NCBI RefSeq assembly: GCF_036199905.1
Contig: NZ_CP108109.1
Coordinates: forward strand, 6,640,501 to 6,704,500
From: Streptomyces sp. NBC_00223
GTDB taxonomy: Bacteria > Actinomycetota > Actinomycetes > Streptomycetales > Streptomycetaceae
DNA length: 64,000 bases
Reading direction: 5' to 3'
Shown here: positions 32,909 to 41,127 of the stretch, one piece after another
How positions within the stretch are numbered: the stretch's first letter is position 1
Layout of the letters: each line of letters starts with the position of its first letter
The notes under the pieces: model-generated
Databases searched by the model: none
What the model was told of the DNA's origin: nothing
What the model saw: the letters and a program-made list of their open reading frames with translations, nothing else
Position numbers and translations under genes: made by a program

Positions 32909-34438
32909 GTGGCAGTACCAGTCTGGAGCGTCGACCCCCGAACCGGGAAGCAACGCGAGCAGGTCGCCGTCGAGGCCACGGCGGAGGACGTCGACGCCGC
33001 CGTACGCGCGGCCGCGGACGCGCTGCCCGCCCTCGCCGACCGCAGCGTACGCTCCCGGCTGCTGCGCGCGGCCGCCGCGCTCCTGGAGGAGTCCGCCGCC
33101 GAGGTGATCGAGACCGCCGACGCGGAGACCGCGCTCGGCGTGCCCCGGCTCACCGGCGAGCTGGCCCGTACCGCCTTCCAGCTGCGGACCTTCGCGGACA
33201 TCGTGGACGAGGGCGCGTTCCTCGATGTGATCATCGACCACCCCGACCCCGACGCGCAGCCCATTCCGCGCCCCGACCTGCGCCGCTACAAGATCCCGCT
33301 GGGCGTCGTCGCCGTCTACGCGGCCAGCAACTTCCCGCTGGCCTTCTCCGTGCCCGGCGGCGACACCGCGAGCGCCCTGGCGGCCGGCTGCCCGGTCGTC
33401 GTCAAGGCCCACCCCGACCACCCCGCGACCTCCGCGCTGAGCGCCGCGCTGCTGCGCCGCGCGGCCGTCTCCGTCGGCCTGCCTGCGGACACCGTCGTCC
33501 TGGTGCACGGCTTCCGGGCCGGGGTCGAGCTGGTCACCCACCCGCTGGTCGCCGCCGCCGGGTTCACCGGCTCGATCCCCGGCGGCCGCGCGCTGTACGA
33601 CGCCGCCGCGGCCCGCCCGCGCCCGATCCCCTTCCACGGCGAGCTGGGCAGCCTCAACCCGGTCGTCGTCACCGAGGAGGCCGCCGCCGAGCGCGCCGAG
33701 CAGATCGGCGCCGGGCTCGCCGGGTCCTTCACCCTCGGCAACGGCCAGTTCTGCACCAAGCCCGGCCTCGTCCTCGCCCCCGCGGGCGACGGCGGCGACC
33801 GACTGGTCGCCGCGCTGACCTCCGCCGCCGCGGCCGCGGGGCCCGGCGTCCTGCTCGACGCCCGGATGCGCGAGAACTTCCTGCGCGGAGTCGCCGCACG
33901 TACCGCGCTGCCCGGCGTCACCGCGCCCGTCACCCCCGGCGGCGAGGGCGAGCGCGAGGTACGCCCGGGCTTCGTCACCGCGGCCGCGGCCGACCTCACC
34001 GACCAGGGCGCCTACGACCTGCTGCTCGCGGAGTGCTTCGGGCCGCTGACCGTCGTCGTACGGTACGAGGACGCCGACGAGCTCGCGTCCGTGCTCGGGC
34101 GGCTGCCCGGGAACCTCACGGCGACCGCGCATCTCGGTACGGCCGAGGCGGAGCGGGCGGACGGCCCGGCGGCCGAGCTGCTGCGGCAGCTGACCGCGCT
34201 CGCCGGGCGGGTGCTGGTCAACGGCTGGCCGACCGGGGTCGCCGTCACCGGCGCCCAGCACCACGGCGGCCCGTACCCGGCCACGACCTCGACCTCCACG
34301 TCGGTCGGCGGCACGGCCATCGAACGCTGGCTCCGCCCGGTCGCCTACCAGGACACCCCGCCGGCCCTCCTCCCCCCGGAACTCCACGACACGAACCCCC
34401 TGCGCCTGCCCCGCCGGCTGAACGGCGTCCGCACCTAG
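32909..34438 (+). CDS. 2,5-dioxovalerate (alpha-ketoglutarate semialdehyde) dehydrogenase
   Basis: Encodes 509 residues of the aldehyde dehydrogenase superfamily in the ketoglutarate semialdehyde clade. NAD-binding region GFTGS (219-222), general base E245 (HGELGSLNP) and nucleophile C282 (NGQFCTKPG) are present; the IPFHGELGSLNPV motif is typical for the clade. It oxidises 2,5-dioxopentanoate to 2-oxoglutarate, the last step of oxidative uronate catabolism. GTG start with GGAGG 8 bases upstream. It is under the divergent IclR control region. Confidence 0.92.
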   Translation: MAVPVWSVDPRTGKQREQVAVEATAEDVDAAVRAAADALPALADRSVRSRLLRAAAALLEESAAEVIETADAETALGVPRLTGELARTAFQLRTFADIVDEGAFLDVIIDHPDPDAQPIPRPDLRRYKIPLGVVAVYAASNFPLAFSVPGGDTASALAAGCPVVVKAHPDHPATSALSAALLRRAAVSVGLPADTVVLVHGFRAGVELVTHPLVAAAGFTGSIPGGRALYDAAAARPRPIPFHGELGSLNPVVVTEEAAAERAEQIGAGLAGSFTLGNGQFCTKPGLVLAPAGDGGDRLVAALTSAAAAAGPGVLLDARMRENFLRGVAARTALPGVTAPVTPGGEGEREVRPGFVTAAAADLTDQGAYDLLLAECFGPLTVVVRYEDADELASVLGRLPGNLTATAHLGTAEAERADGPAAELLRQLTALAGRVLVNGWPTGVAVTGAQHHGGPYPATTSTSTSVGGTAIERWLRPVAYQDTPPALLPPELHDTNPLRLPRRLNGVRT

Positions 34439-35166
34439 CGCTCGCCGCGCGGGCCAGTGGGTATGGCGCGCCCGCGCGGGGGGTGCGGCGTGCCTGCGCC
34501 GGGGGTCGGGGGGCGGTCGTGTCAGGGCCCGCGTGGCCCTGGCGTGGGCGCGTCGGTATCGCCTACGGCGTGCGCTCGCCGCACGGGCCCGGGAGCAGCG
34601 CTGCCGCGCGGGCGGTGCCGCATTCGGCGGGCTCGGCGGCCTAGGGCTGACGTACGCGAGTAGCCCGGGCGCCTCGCCCGCGTGGCCCCGAGGCGCGGCG
34701 CGCCCGCGCCTGTGCGTGTGCGGGCCCGCGCGGTTCCGACGGGCGGGTGTCGCTGTCGCGTACGGCGTGTGCGGGTGCCTGCGCGGTGGCTTACGCAGGG
34801 CGTGTGTTCGGCGCTTGGGGTCCGGAGCGGCGACTCGTGCGGGTCGTCACGTACATCGTGGGCCCAGCGTGCGGGCGTAGGGCTTGGCGCTCGGCGCTGT
34901 CGCGCGCAGGCCCGCGCGGGCCTGGCGTGGGCGCGTCGGTGTCGCGTACGGCGTGCGCTCGGCGCGCGGGCCCGGGAGCGCTGCTGCCGCACCGACGGTG
35001 CATGCGCATTCGGCGGGCTCGCCGGCCCGGGGTCGGCGTGCGCGGGTGCCCGCGTGCTCGGGGTCCGGAGCGGGGACTCGTGCGGGCGGTCACGTACACC
35101 GTCGGCCCGGCGTAGGGCATGGCGTGGGCGCGTCGTTGTCGCGTACGGCGGCCCAGGCCGGGCGTG
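34439..35166. repeat. Gene-free field of degenerate long repeats
   Basis: About 730 bases, very GC-rich and without a supportable gene. A block beginning GCGTGGCCCTGGCGTGGGCG and running through GCGTCGGT, TACGGCGTGCGCTCG, GGGCCCGGGAGC and GCATTCGGCGGGCTCG (about 34527-34640) recurs at about 34912-35030 and partly at 35119-35160; a second motif, GGGGTCCGGAGCG..ACTCGTGCGGG..GTCACGTACA, is at ~34818 and ~35059. The frames differ between copies, so they are not a protein repeat. It looks like a decaying repeat array. Confidence 0.6.
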
Positions 35167-35529
35167 TCAGGCGTTGAGGTGGGACAGGAGGACCGGGACG
35201 TGGCTGTGGTCCGGGTCCTTGACCGCCGTCACCAGCGTGACCTGGCTCTTCTTCGCCAGCCCGCGCAGGTGCGCGACCGTCTCCGCGCGGTCGGGCGCGG
35301 CCAGCTCCTCCCGGTAGCGCCGCTCGAACTCGTCGTACGCGTCCAGGTGCGCGTGGTACCAGCTGCGCAGCTCGCCCGTCGGGGTGAGGCCCTTGGGCCA
35401 CTCGTCCACCGCCGCGCGGCCCTTGGCCAGCCCGCGCGGCCAGAGCCGGTCGACCAGCACCCGTACCCCGTCGTCGGGCTCCGGCGGGTCGTACACGCGG
35501 CGCACCCGGAATCCGTTCGTCGACGCCAT
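35167..35529 (-). CDS. DUF488 family protein
   Basis: A 120-residue protein with the DUF488 pattern: FRVRRVYDPPEPDDGVRVLVDRLWPRGLAK near the start, EWPKGLTPTGELRSWYHAH, FERRYREEL and TLVTAVKDPDHSHVPVLLSHL. It is a small cytoplasmic protein with no established biochemical role, widely conserved in bacteria. The ATG at 35529 begins the conserved part. It is 45 bases downstream of the MFS exporter gene on the same strand, so it may be cotranscribed with it. Confidence 0.92.
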   Translation of the reverse strand: MASTNGFRVRRVYDPPEPDDGVRVLVDRLWPRGLAKGRAAVDEWPKGLTPTGELRSWYHAHLDAYDEFERRYREELAAPDRAETVAHLRGLAKKSQVTLVTAVKDPDHSHVPVLLSHLNA

Positions 35530-35574
35530 GACCGACCTCCTCAGCGCTACGGTTCCTCCCCCCAGCTTCCCCCG

Positions 35575-37038
35575 TCAGCCCGCCGTCCGCCCGCGCGGCC
35601 CCGCCACCCGCCCGCGCGGCCCCGGCGCTCGCCCCCGCAGCCCCAGCACGGTCGCCGTCGTCGTCACGACCAGCAGCCCCGCCGTGATCAGCAGACTCAC
35701 CCGCATCCCGGCCAGAAAGTGCGCCCGATCGGCGACCAGCGCGCCGAACACCGCCACGCTCAGGCCCCCCGCGACCTGCCGGCCGGCGTTCAGCACGCCG
35801 GCCGCCAGCCCGGCCCGCTCGCCCGGCACGGCCTCCAGCATGGCCGCCGTCAGCGGCGGCACCGCGATCGCCCCGCCCAGCCCCAGCGGGATCATCGCCA
35901 CCGCGAGCAGCGCGGCCGGCGTCCCCGTACCGAGCGGCAGCACGATCAGCGCCCCGACGAACATCACCGACTGCCCCACGATCATGGGCAGTCGGGGCCC
36001 GTACCGGTTGGTGACCCGGCCCGAGAGCACGTTCACCACCGAGATCAGCGCGGTCATCGGTACGAACATCAGCCCGGCGGTCAGCGCCGACTGGCCGCGC
36101 AGTTCCTGGAAGAAGAGGCTGAACACGAAGATCATCCCGTAGAAGCCCACGCTGAGCGCGCCGCCGACCGCGATCGACACCGAGACGGTGGCGTCGCGGA
36201 ACAGCCCGAGCGGCACCACCGGGTGCGGATGCCGGGACTCGACGACGAGGAAGGCCACCACCGCGGCCACCGCGACCACGAGCGCCACCAGACCCGCCCG
36301 GCCCTGCTCGATCACCGCGAAGGTCAGCCCGGCCAGCGCCCCCACCGCGCTCGCCTGGCCCGGCAGGTCCAGCGGCGCCGGCCGCCGTACCGAGCGCTCG
36401 GTACGGGCCAGCAGGGCCAGCGCCAGCAGCCCCACCGGCAGGTTGACGAAGAAGATGCCACGCCAGCTCCACAACGAGGTCAGCGTGCCGCCGACCACGG
36501 GACCGAGCGCTATCGCCGTCGAACCGCCCGCCGCCCACAGGGAGATGGCCCGCGCCCGCCTGGTCGCGTCGGGGAACGCCTGCCGTACCAGCGCGAGCGA
36601 CGACGGCAGCATCACCGAGGCCGCCACGCCCTGCGCAACCCGGGCGGCGACCAGGAACGCCAGGCCGGGGGAGAGGCCGCAGGCGAACGAGGCCGCCGTG
36701 AAGACCGCGACCCCGCCCCCGAAGGCGCGGCTCGCCCCGATCCGGTCGGACAGCGCGCCCGTGGAGAGCATCAGCGCGGCGAAGACCAGGGTGTAGCCGT
36801 CCACCACCCACTGGAGGCCGGACAGCCCGCCGTGCAGATCACGGCCCACGGAGGGCAGCGCGACATTCACGACGGAGGCGTCGAGGGTGATGAGGAAGAA
36901 GCCGAGGAGGGCGGCGAGGAGGGTGAGGCCGGGGGCGGTACGGCCGGTGGGCGCACTGTCCCCGGGCGCACGACGGGGGCCCAACGGCCTTGCCGGGGAG
37001 GGGTGTTCGGCGGATCGGGCGATGGCGTCCTCAGGCAT
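35575..37038 (-). CDS. MFS drug exporter, DHA2 (14-TM) family
   Basis: Encodes 487 residues with fourteen predicted hydrophobic segments. Family motifs: LDASVVNVALPSVGRDL in TM1, QWVVDGYTLVFAALML in TM2, LSDRIGASRAF (motif A), RVAQGVAAS and ALGPVVGGTL (motif C). Proton-driven efflux of antibiotics or dyes is the general role; substrate unknown. ATG at 37038 gives MPEDAIARS; a GTG two codons earlier is possible. It is divergent from a GlxA-type regulator with a 71-base gap, so that regulator likely controls it. Confidence 0.92.
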   Translation of the reverse strand: MPEDAIARSAEHPSPARPLGPRRAPGDSAPTGRTAPGLTLLAALLGFFLITLDASVVNVALPSVGRDLHGGLSGLQWVVDGYTLVFAALMLSTGALSDRIGASRAFGGGVAVFTAASFACGLSPGLAFLVAARVAQGVAASVMLPSSLALVRQAFPDATRRARAISLWAAGGSTAIALGPVVGGTLTSLWSWRGIFFVNLPVGLLALALLARTERSVRRPAPLDLPGQASAVGALAGLTFAVIEQGRAGLVALVVAVAAVVAFLVVESRHPHPVVPLGLFRDATVSVSIAVGGALSVGFYGMIFVFSLFFQELRGQSALTAGLMFVPMTALISVVNVLSGRVTNRYGPRLPMIVGQSVMFVGALIVLPLGTGTPAALLAVAMIPLGLGGAIAVPPLTAAMLEAVPGERAGLAAGVLNAGRQVAGGLSVAVFGALVADRAHFLAGMRVSLLITAGLLVVTTTATVLGLRGRAPGPRGRVAGPRGRTAG

Positions 37039-37109
37039 GCGCACCAGCCTGCCGGGCGCGGCGGCACTAGAGTAGTGGCCGGAACGCCATGATCCCGGAG
37101 GTTCTGGCC

Positions 37110-38087
37110 ATGCCCCCCTTCACCTGCCCCCGCGCCCACCGGGTCGCCGTGATCGCCGCGCCGCCCGTCGCGATGTTCAACCTCGCGGTGCCGGAGATGC
37201 TCTTCGCCAAGGTCGAGGTGGACGGCGCCCCCGGCTACGAGGTGGAGCTGTGCACGTCCGACCCCGGCGCCGTCGCCACCAACGGCGGCGCCGACCTGGT
37301 CATCCGCGGCGGTCTGGACGCGGTCGAGCGTGCCGACACGGTGATCGTGGCCGGTACGGGCGGCGCGGGCGAGGACCCCGACCCGCGCATTCTGACGGCG
37401 CTGAGGACCGCCGCCCGGGCCGGGAAGCGCGTCGCCTCGATCTGTACGGGTGCCTTCGTCCTGGCCGAGGCGGGCCTGCTCGACGGCCGCCGGGCCACCA
37501 CGTACTGGACGTACACCCGCGAACTCGCCGCGAAATACCCGTCGGTGGTCGTGCAGCCGGACGCCCTGTTCGTCCAGGACGGCCAGTTGCTCACGTCGTC
37601 CGGGTACGCGGCCGGCATCGACCTGTGCCTGCACATCATCCGTACCGACTACGGGGCCGCGGTCGCCAACAACGTCGCCCGGCTCGCGCTGGTGGCACCC
37701 GTACGGCCGGGCGGGCAGGCCCAGTTCACGCAGACGCCGCTGCCGCCGGAGACGGGCACGTCCTTCGCGGAGACCCGCGCCTGGGCGATGACACGGCTCG
37801 ACCAGCCGCTCACCCTCACGGATCTCGCCCGGCACGCGAGCGTCAGCGTGCGGACGCTCACCCGGCGCTTCCACGCGGAGACCGGGCTCAGCCCGTTGCA
37901 GTGGCTGCTGCACCAACGCGTCGAGCGGGCACGGGAGTTGCTGGAGACGACGACACTCCCGGTCGACCAGGTGGCTCGCGCGAGCGGCCTCGGCACGGCG
38001 GACTCCCTGCGTCTGCACCTGCTGCGCCGCGTCGGCCTCACCCCCTCCGACTACCGCGCCACCTTCACCCGCCTCACCCCGGCCTGA
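37110..38087 (+). CDS. GlxA-type AraC family regulator with DJ-1/PfpI domain
   Basis: Encodes 325 residues. The DJ-1/PfpI-like domain (~5-185) contains the nucleophile-elbow cysteine C112 in VASICTGAFVLAEAG. Two AraC helix-turn-helix motifs are at ~215-315 (TLTDLARHASVSVRTLTRRFHAETGLSPLQWLLHQRVERARELLE; VDQVARASGLGTADSLRLHLLRRVGLTPSDYR). The ATG at 37110 is chosen for GGAGG 8 bases upstream. It is divergent from the MFS exporter. GlxA family members in Streptomyces often affect differentiation; target here inferred from position. Confidence 0.91.
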   Translation: MPPFTCPRAHRVAVIAAPPVAMFNLAVPEMLFAKVEVDGAPGYEVELCTSDPGAVATNGGADLVIRGGLDAVERADTVIVAGTGGAGEDPDPRILTALRTAARAGKRVASICTGAFVLAEAGLLDGRRATTYWTYTRELAAKYPSVVVQPDALFVQDGQLLTSSGYAAGIDLCLHIIRTDYGAAVANNVARLALVAPVRPGGQAQFTQTPLPPETGTSFAETRAWAMTRLDQPLTLTDLARHASVSVRTLTRRFHAETGLSPLQWLLHQRVERARELLETTTLPVDQVARASGLGTADSLRLHLLRRVGLTPSDYRATFTRLTPA

Positions 38088-38269
38088 CCCCCGCGGTCGT
38101 ACGCCCCCGCCCGCCCGCCGGAGCCCGGGGACGTACTGACACGGGTTTCCGCCGTGTCGCCCGGCGGGCCGAGTCGTTGGTCCGGGTACGGCCCGGAATC
38201 ACCGGATATACGCGGCGGGCACGGTCGATACGGCACCCGGGACCCGATCCCGGACGAAGGAGGAGCGCG

Positions 38270-38581
38270 ATGGGCACGGACCTGCGGGGTACTGGCGGCG
38301 GTGCGGGCAAGGCGGGTGTGCGGGCGGCGGTGCTGGGCGCGGTGGCCGGGGCCGCGCTGCTGCCGGCCGGTGCCGCCCACGCGAGCGTCATCGGGGTGGG
38401 CAACGCGGTGTTCGGCAACGCCTGCGTCAACCAGGACCACGGCGTGCGGTCCGCGGGCGCCACGGTGGCCGGCAGCGGGTTGGGCAGCGGCAATCAGGCC
38501 GGGCTGCCGCTGAGCCTGCCGCGCAACCACTGCGGCTCCAGCGGCATCGTCTGCACCGCCGTATTCGGTTCCAGCGTCTGA
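38270..38581 (+). CDS. Small secreted chaplin-like protein
   Basis: Encodes 103 residues with GAAGGAGG as ribosome site. Residues ~1-39 are a signal peptide (AAVLGAVAGAALLPAGAAHA). The ~64-residue mature part begins SVIGVGNAVFGNACVNQ and contains GSGLGSGNQAGLPLSLPRNHCGSSGIVCTAVFGSS. The FGNACVN stretch recalls chaplins, but the order of conserved residues and the three cysteines differ from the canonical chaplin domain, so this is called chaplin-like only. A surface-active or cell-wall-associated role is plausible. Confidence 0.75.
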   Translation: MGTDLRGTGGGAGKAGVRAAVLGAVAGAALLPAGAAHASVIGVGNAVFGNACVNQDHGVRSAGATVAGSGLGSGNQAGLPLSLPRNHCGSSGIVCTAVFGSSV

Positions 38582-38589
38582 CCTGAGGG

Positions 38590-39852
38590 GTGACCGGCGG
38601 GGCGGCGGTGAACACGGTGGCGGAGACGCCGGTGGGGGACAGGGCGGTGACTGAGCTGCTGGCGCTGGGCGGGCGGGCCCTGCCGCTGCTGCGGGAGTGG
38701 ACGGCCTCGGCCCCGGACTGCGGCGTGGCGCGGGCGCTGCTGGTCCTGGCCACCTGCGACAGCCTCGGCGACGCCGCTCTCAAGGAGCAGTTGGTGGCCG
38801 CGCACGAGGCCGCGCGGGCCGCCGGGGAGCGGGAAGCGTCCCTGGTCTACGGGGTGTTCCTCTTCTCCCACCGGCAACACCGGCTGACCGCCGACCACTT
38901 GGTGGCGCACTTCGGCCGGTGGCCCGCCGACGAGGTGGCCGGGCTGATGCTGGGGGCGTTCCACGCCTGCGCCGATCCCGCCGACCGTGCCCGCGGCGAC
39001 GCCCTGGTCGAGGAACAGGCGGTGTCCGCGGGCCCGGAGAGCTGGCCGTGGACGAGCTGGCTGGCCGCGACAAGAGCGGAGCAGGGCCGGGTACGCGAGG
39101 CGCGCGAACTGGCCGTACAGGCGCTGGAGTCGCATCCCCGCTCGGGGGTGGCCGCGCATGCCCTCGCCCACGCGGAGCACGAACTCGGGACGGGCCGCGC
39201 GGGCGCCGATTTCCTGGACGACTGGCTCGCGGCCGACCCGGACGCGGTGCAGTCGCGGCACCTCAACTGGCATGCCGCACTCCAGTCGATCGCCTGCGGC
39301 GACTTCCCCGACGCGCGCCGGCGGGCGGACACGGCGCTGGCGCGCGGGGACGTGGGAATGCGGGCCGCGACGAACTGGCGGCTGCTGCTGGCCGGTCAGA
39401 CCCCGGCCGGCCGCAGTGACCCGGCCCACGTAAGGGAGTTACTGGCCGGGCCCGGCGGCATGGCGGAGGTCTTCCACACCTTCAACCTCGCGCTGGCCCT
39501 GGCCGTGGAGGCCGCCACCGACGACCTGCGCGTCCTGGCCCGCAGGGCCGCCGCCGACCCGCGCCCCGAATTCCGCGACGCCCTGGCCCCCGTCGTCCTA
39601 GCGCTGGCGGAGATCACCGAGGGCCGTCCGCGTACGGCGGTGGACCTCCTGTCCGGCCTGGGCGGGAAGACGGAGTGGATCGGCGGGGTGCGGGTCGAGC
39701 GCGAGATCATCCAGGACACGCTGGCCCGCGCGCTGGCCGACGCGGGCGAACACGAGCGCGCGGCCGGGCTGCTGCACCACCGCACCGGCACGCGCCGCCA
39801 CCACGTCTACGAAGACCTCCTTCTCAACGCCGCTTCCCCGGCGGTTCGTTGA
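38590..39852 (+). CDS. TTC38-like tetratricopeptide protein
   Basis: Encodes 420 residues from a GTG 9 bases after the previous stop; a second GTG at 38608 is possible. The helical repeats and motifs SWLAATRAEQGRVREARELAVQALESHPRSGVAAHALAHAEHELG and HLNWHAALQSIACGDFPDA resemble the tetratricopeptide repeat protein 38 (TTC38) family, whose bacterial members have no defined activity. No signal peptide. It lies between a small secreted protein and a sulfotransferase-like gene on the same strand and may share their transcript. Confidence 0.75.
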   Translation: MTGGAAVNTVAETPVGDRAVTELLALGGRALPLLREWTASAPDCGVARALLVLATCDSLGDAALKEQLVAAHEAARAAGEREASLVYGVFLFSHRQHRLTADHLVAHFGRWPADEVAGLMLGAFHACADPADRARGDALVEEQAVSAGPESWPWTSWLAATRAEQGRVREARELAVQALESHPRSGVAAHALAHAEHELGTGRAGADFLDDWLAADPDAVQSRHLNWHAALQSIACGDFPDARRRADTALARGDVGMRAATNWRLLLAGQTPAGRSDPAHVRELLAGPGGMAEVFHTFNLALALAVEAATDDLRVLARRAAADPRPEFRDALAPVVLALAEITEGRPRTAVDLLSGLGGKTEWIGGVRVEREIIQDTLARALADAGEHERAAGLLHHRTGTRRHHVYEDLLLNAASPAVR

Positions 39853-39924
39853 TCCCTCACCGTCGCCCCGGGCGGTCGGCCGCGACCGGGCCCGGCGGCC
39901 CCGCGTTCCTTCCGGAGAAGTGCC

Positions 39925-40914
39925 ATGGCCGTACCCCAGATGATCGTCGTCTCGCTGCCCGGCAGCGGCACCCCACTGCTCGCCGACCTCACCACCGCGC
40001 TCGGCTACACCTCCTACGGCACGATGAGCGGCGACCCGGCCGTCGGCGGTGAACAGCCCGGCCCCGGCGAGGTCTACCGGCTGCTGACCGCCGCCCACGG
40101 TCCGGACCGGGGCGCACTCCTGCTGAACCCGCACCGAACGGACCGGGAGACGCTGGAGGCCGCCTTCCACGAGGCGGTCGGCGCGCTGTGGCGGGTGTGG
40201 TGGACACGGCTGGGCCAGCCCACCACCCTCGCCTCACCCGTCGACCCCGACACCGAGGCCCGTCTGACCCGTCGGCCGGACACCGAACTGCTCAACCTGC
40301 TGCCCGGCCAGGGCTGTTGGTACCTCACCGGCCTGGACCTCGGACGTGCCGACGCCGGATTCCTGCGTACCTGGCACGCCGGCGGCCGGCCGCCCATCGT
40401 CTTCCACCACCGGGACCTCCGCGACCGGATCGTCAGCCAGATCCGCGCCCTGTCCCAGCCCCACGACCGGGTCGGCTCGATGCCCGAACACCTCGTCTAC
40501 CGCGACATCCTGGCCGCCCAGCCCAGCCTGGACGCCAAGATCTCCCTCGCCCTGACCGACCCCTGCTTCCCCGGCATGCGGGAAGCCCGGCACAGCCAAT
40601 GGCTGCTCCAGCACCCGGCGGTCTGCGTGCTCACCCACGAAGAACTCGTCGGCCCCGACCACGGCGGCTCCACCCAAGCCCGGGAGCAGGCCCTCACCCG
40701 ACTCCTGCACACGATCGGCCACCCGGGCTCGCCTGCCGATCTCCCCGCGGCGGCTGTCGGCGGGGACGACTCGGCCGTAGGGGCCGGACGGCGACTCTTC
40801 ACCGCCGCCCACGAGCGGCTGCTCCGCCGCCACCACGGCGACCTCCTGAGCCTCGACCCGTCCGGGGCGGCGGTCACCGCCCGGCGAGACGTCATCCCCG
40901 CGCCCGCGCGGTAA
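39925..40914 (+). CDS. Sulfotransferase-like protein
   Basis: Encodes 329 residues with GGAGAAG before the ATG. The N-terminus VVSLPGSGTPLLADLTTALGY is the 5'-phosphosulfate-binding loop style of PAPS sulfotransferases, and IVFHHRDLRDRIVSQI matches the 3'-phosphate-binding RDPRD region with the serine four residues on. Between them lies a longer insertion than in small sulfotransferases. The final ~40 residues are rich in Ala/Arg. Likely transfers sulfate to a small molecule or carbohydrate; acceptor unknown. Confidence 0.78.
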   Translation: MAVPQMIVVSLPGSGTPLLADLTTALGYTSYGTMSGDPAVGGEQPGPGEVYRLLTAAHGPDRGALLLNPHRTDRETLEAAFHEAVGALWRVWWTRLGQPTTLASPVDPDTEARLTRRPDTELLNLLPGQGCWYLTGLDLGRADAGFLRTWHAGGRPPIVFHHRDLRDRIVSQIRALSQPHDRVGSMPEHLVYRDILAAQPSLDAKISLALTDPCFPGMREARHSQWLLQHPAVCVLTHEELVGPDHGGSTQAREQALTRLLHTIGHPGSPADLPAAAVGGDDSAVGAGRRLFTAAHERLLRRHHGDLLSLDPSGAAVTARRDVIPAPAR

Positions 40915-41127
40915 TCCCTCCACGCGGTCTCGCCACGCGGTGGACCTCTCGGCGCCCGGGTCCGGCGGCGTACACCTTGGGGGTTCCGACCGGCAGTTGG
41001 GGGTCGGCCGGTGCTCAAGTTCCGTGCGGCTCGCGCCGAAAGGGAGGACAGAGGCCGTCATGTCCGGTCTGTCCGTAGCCCTTACCCCTTACCTCATTCC
41101 TTCCTCTTCTTCTTCGACGGAGTGTCC

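Noticed and set aside
34439-35166. CRISPR array or protein repeat gene
   Set aside because: Repeats are long, irregularly spaced and frame-inconsistent; no cas genes are present.
35119-37092. A 657-codon plus-strand frame over the MFS exporter
   Set aside because: Antisense to a clear 14-helix transporter; Arg/His/Pro/Gln-rich composition typical of a shadow frame.
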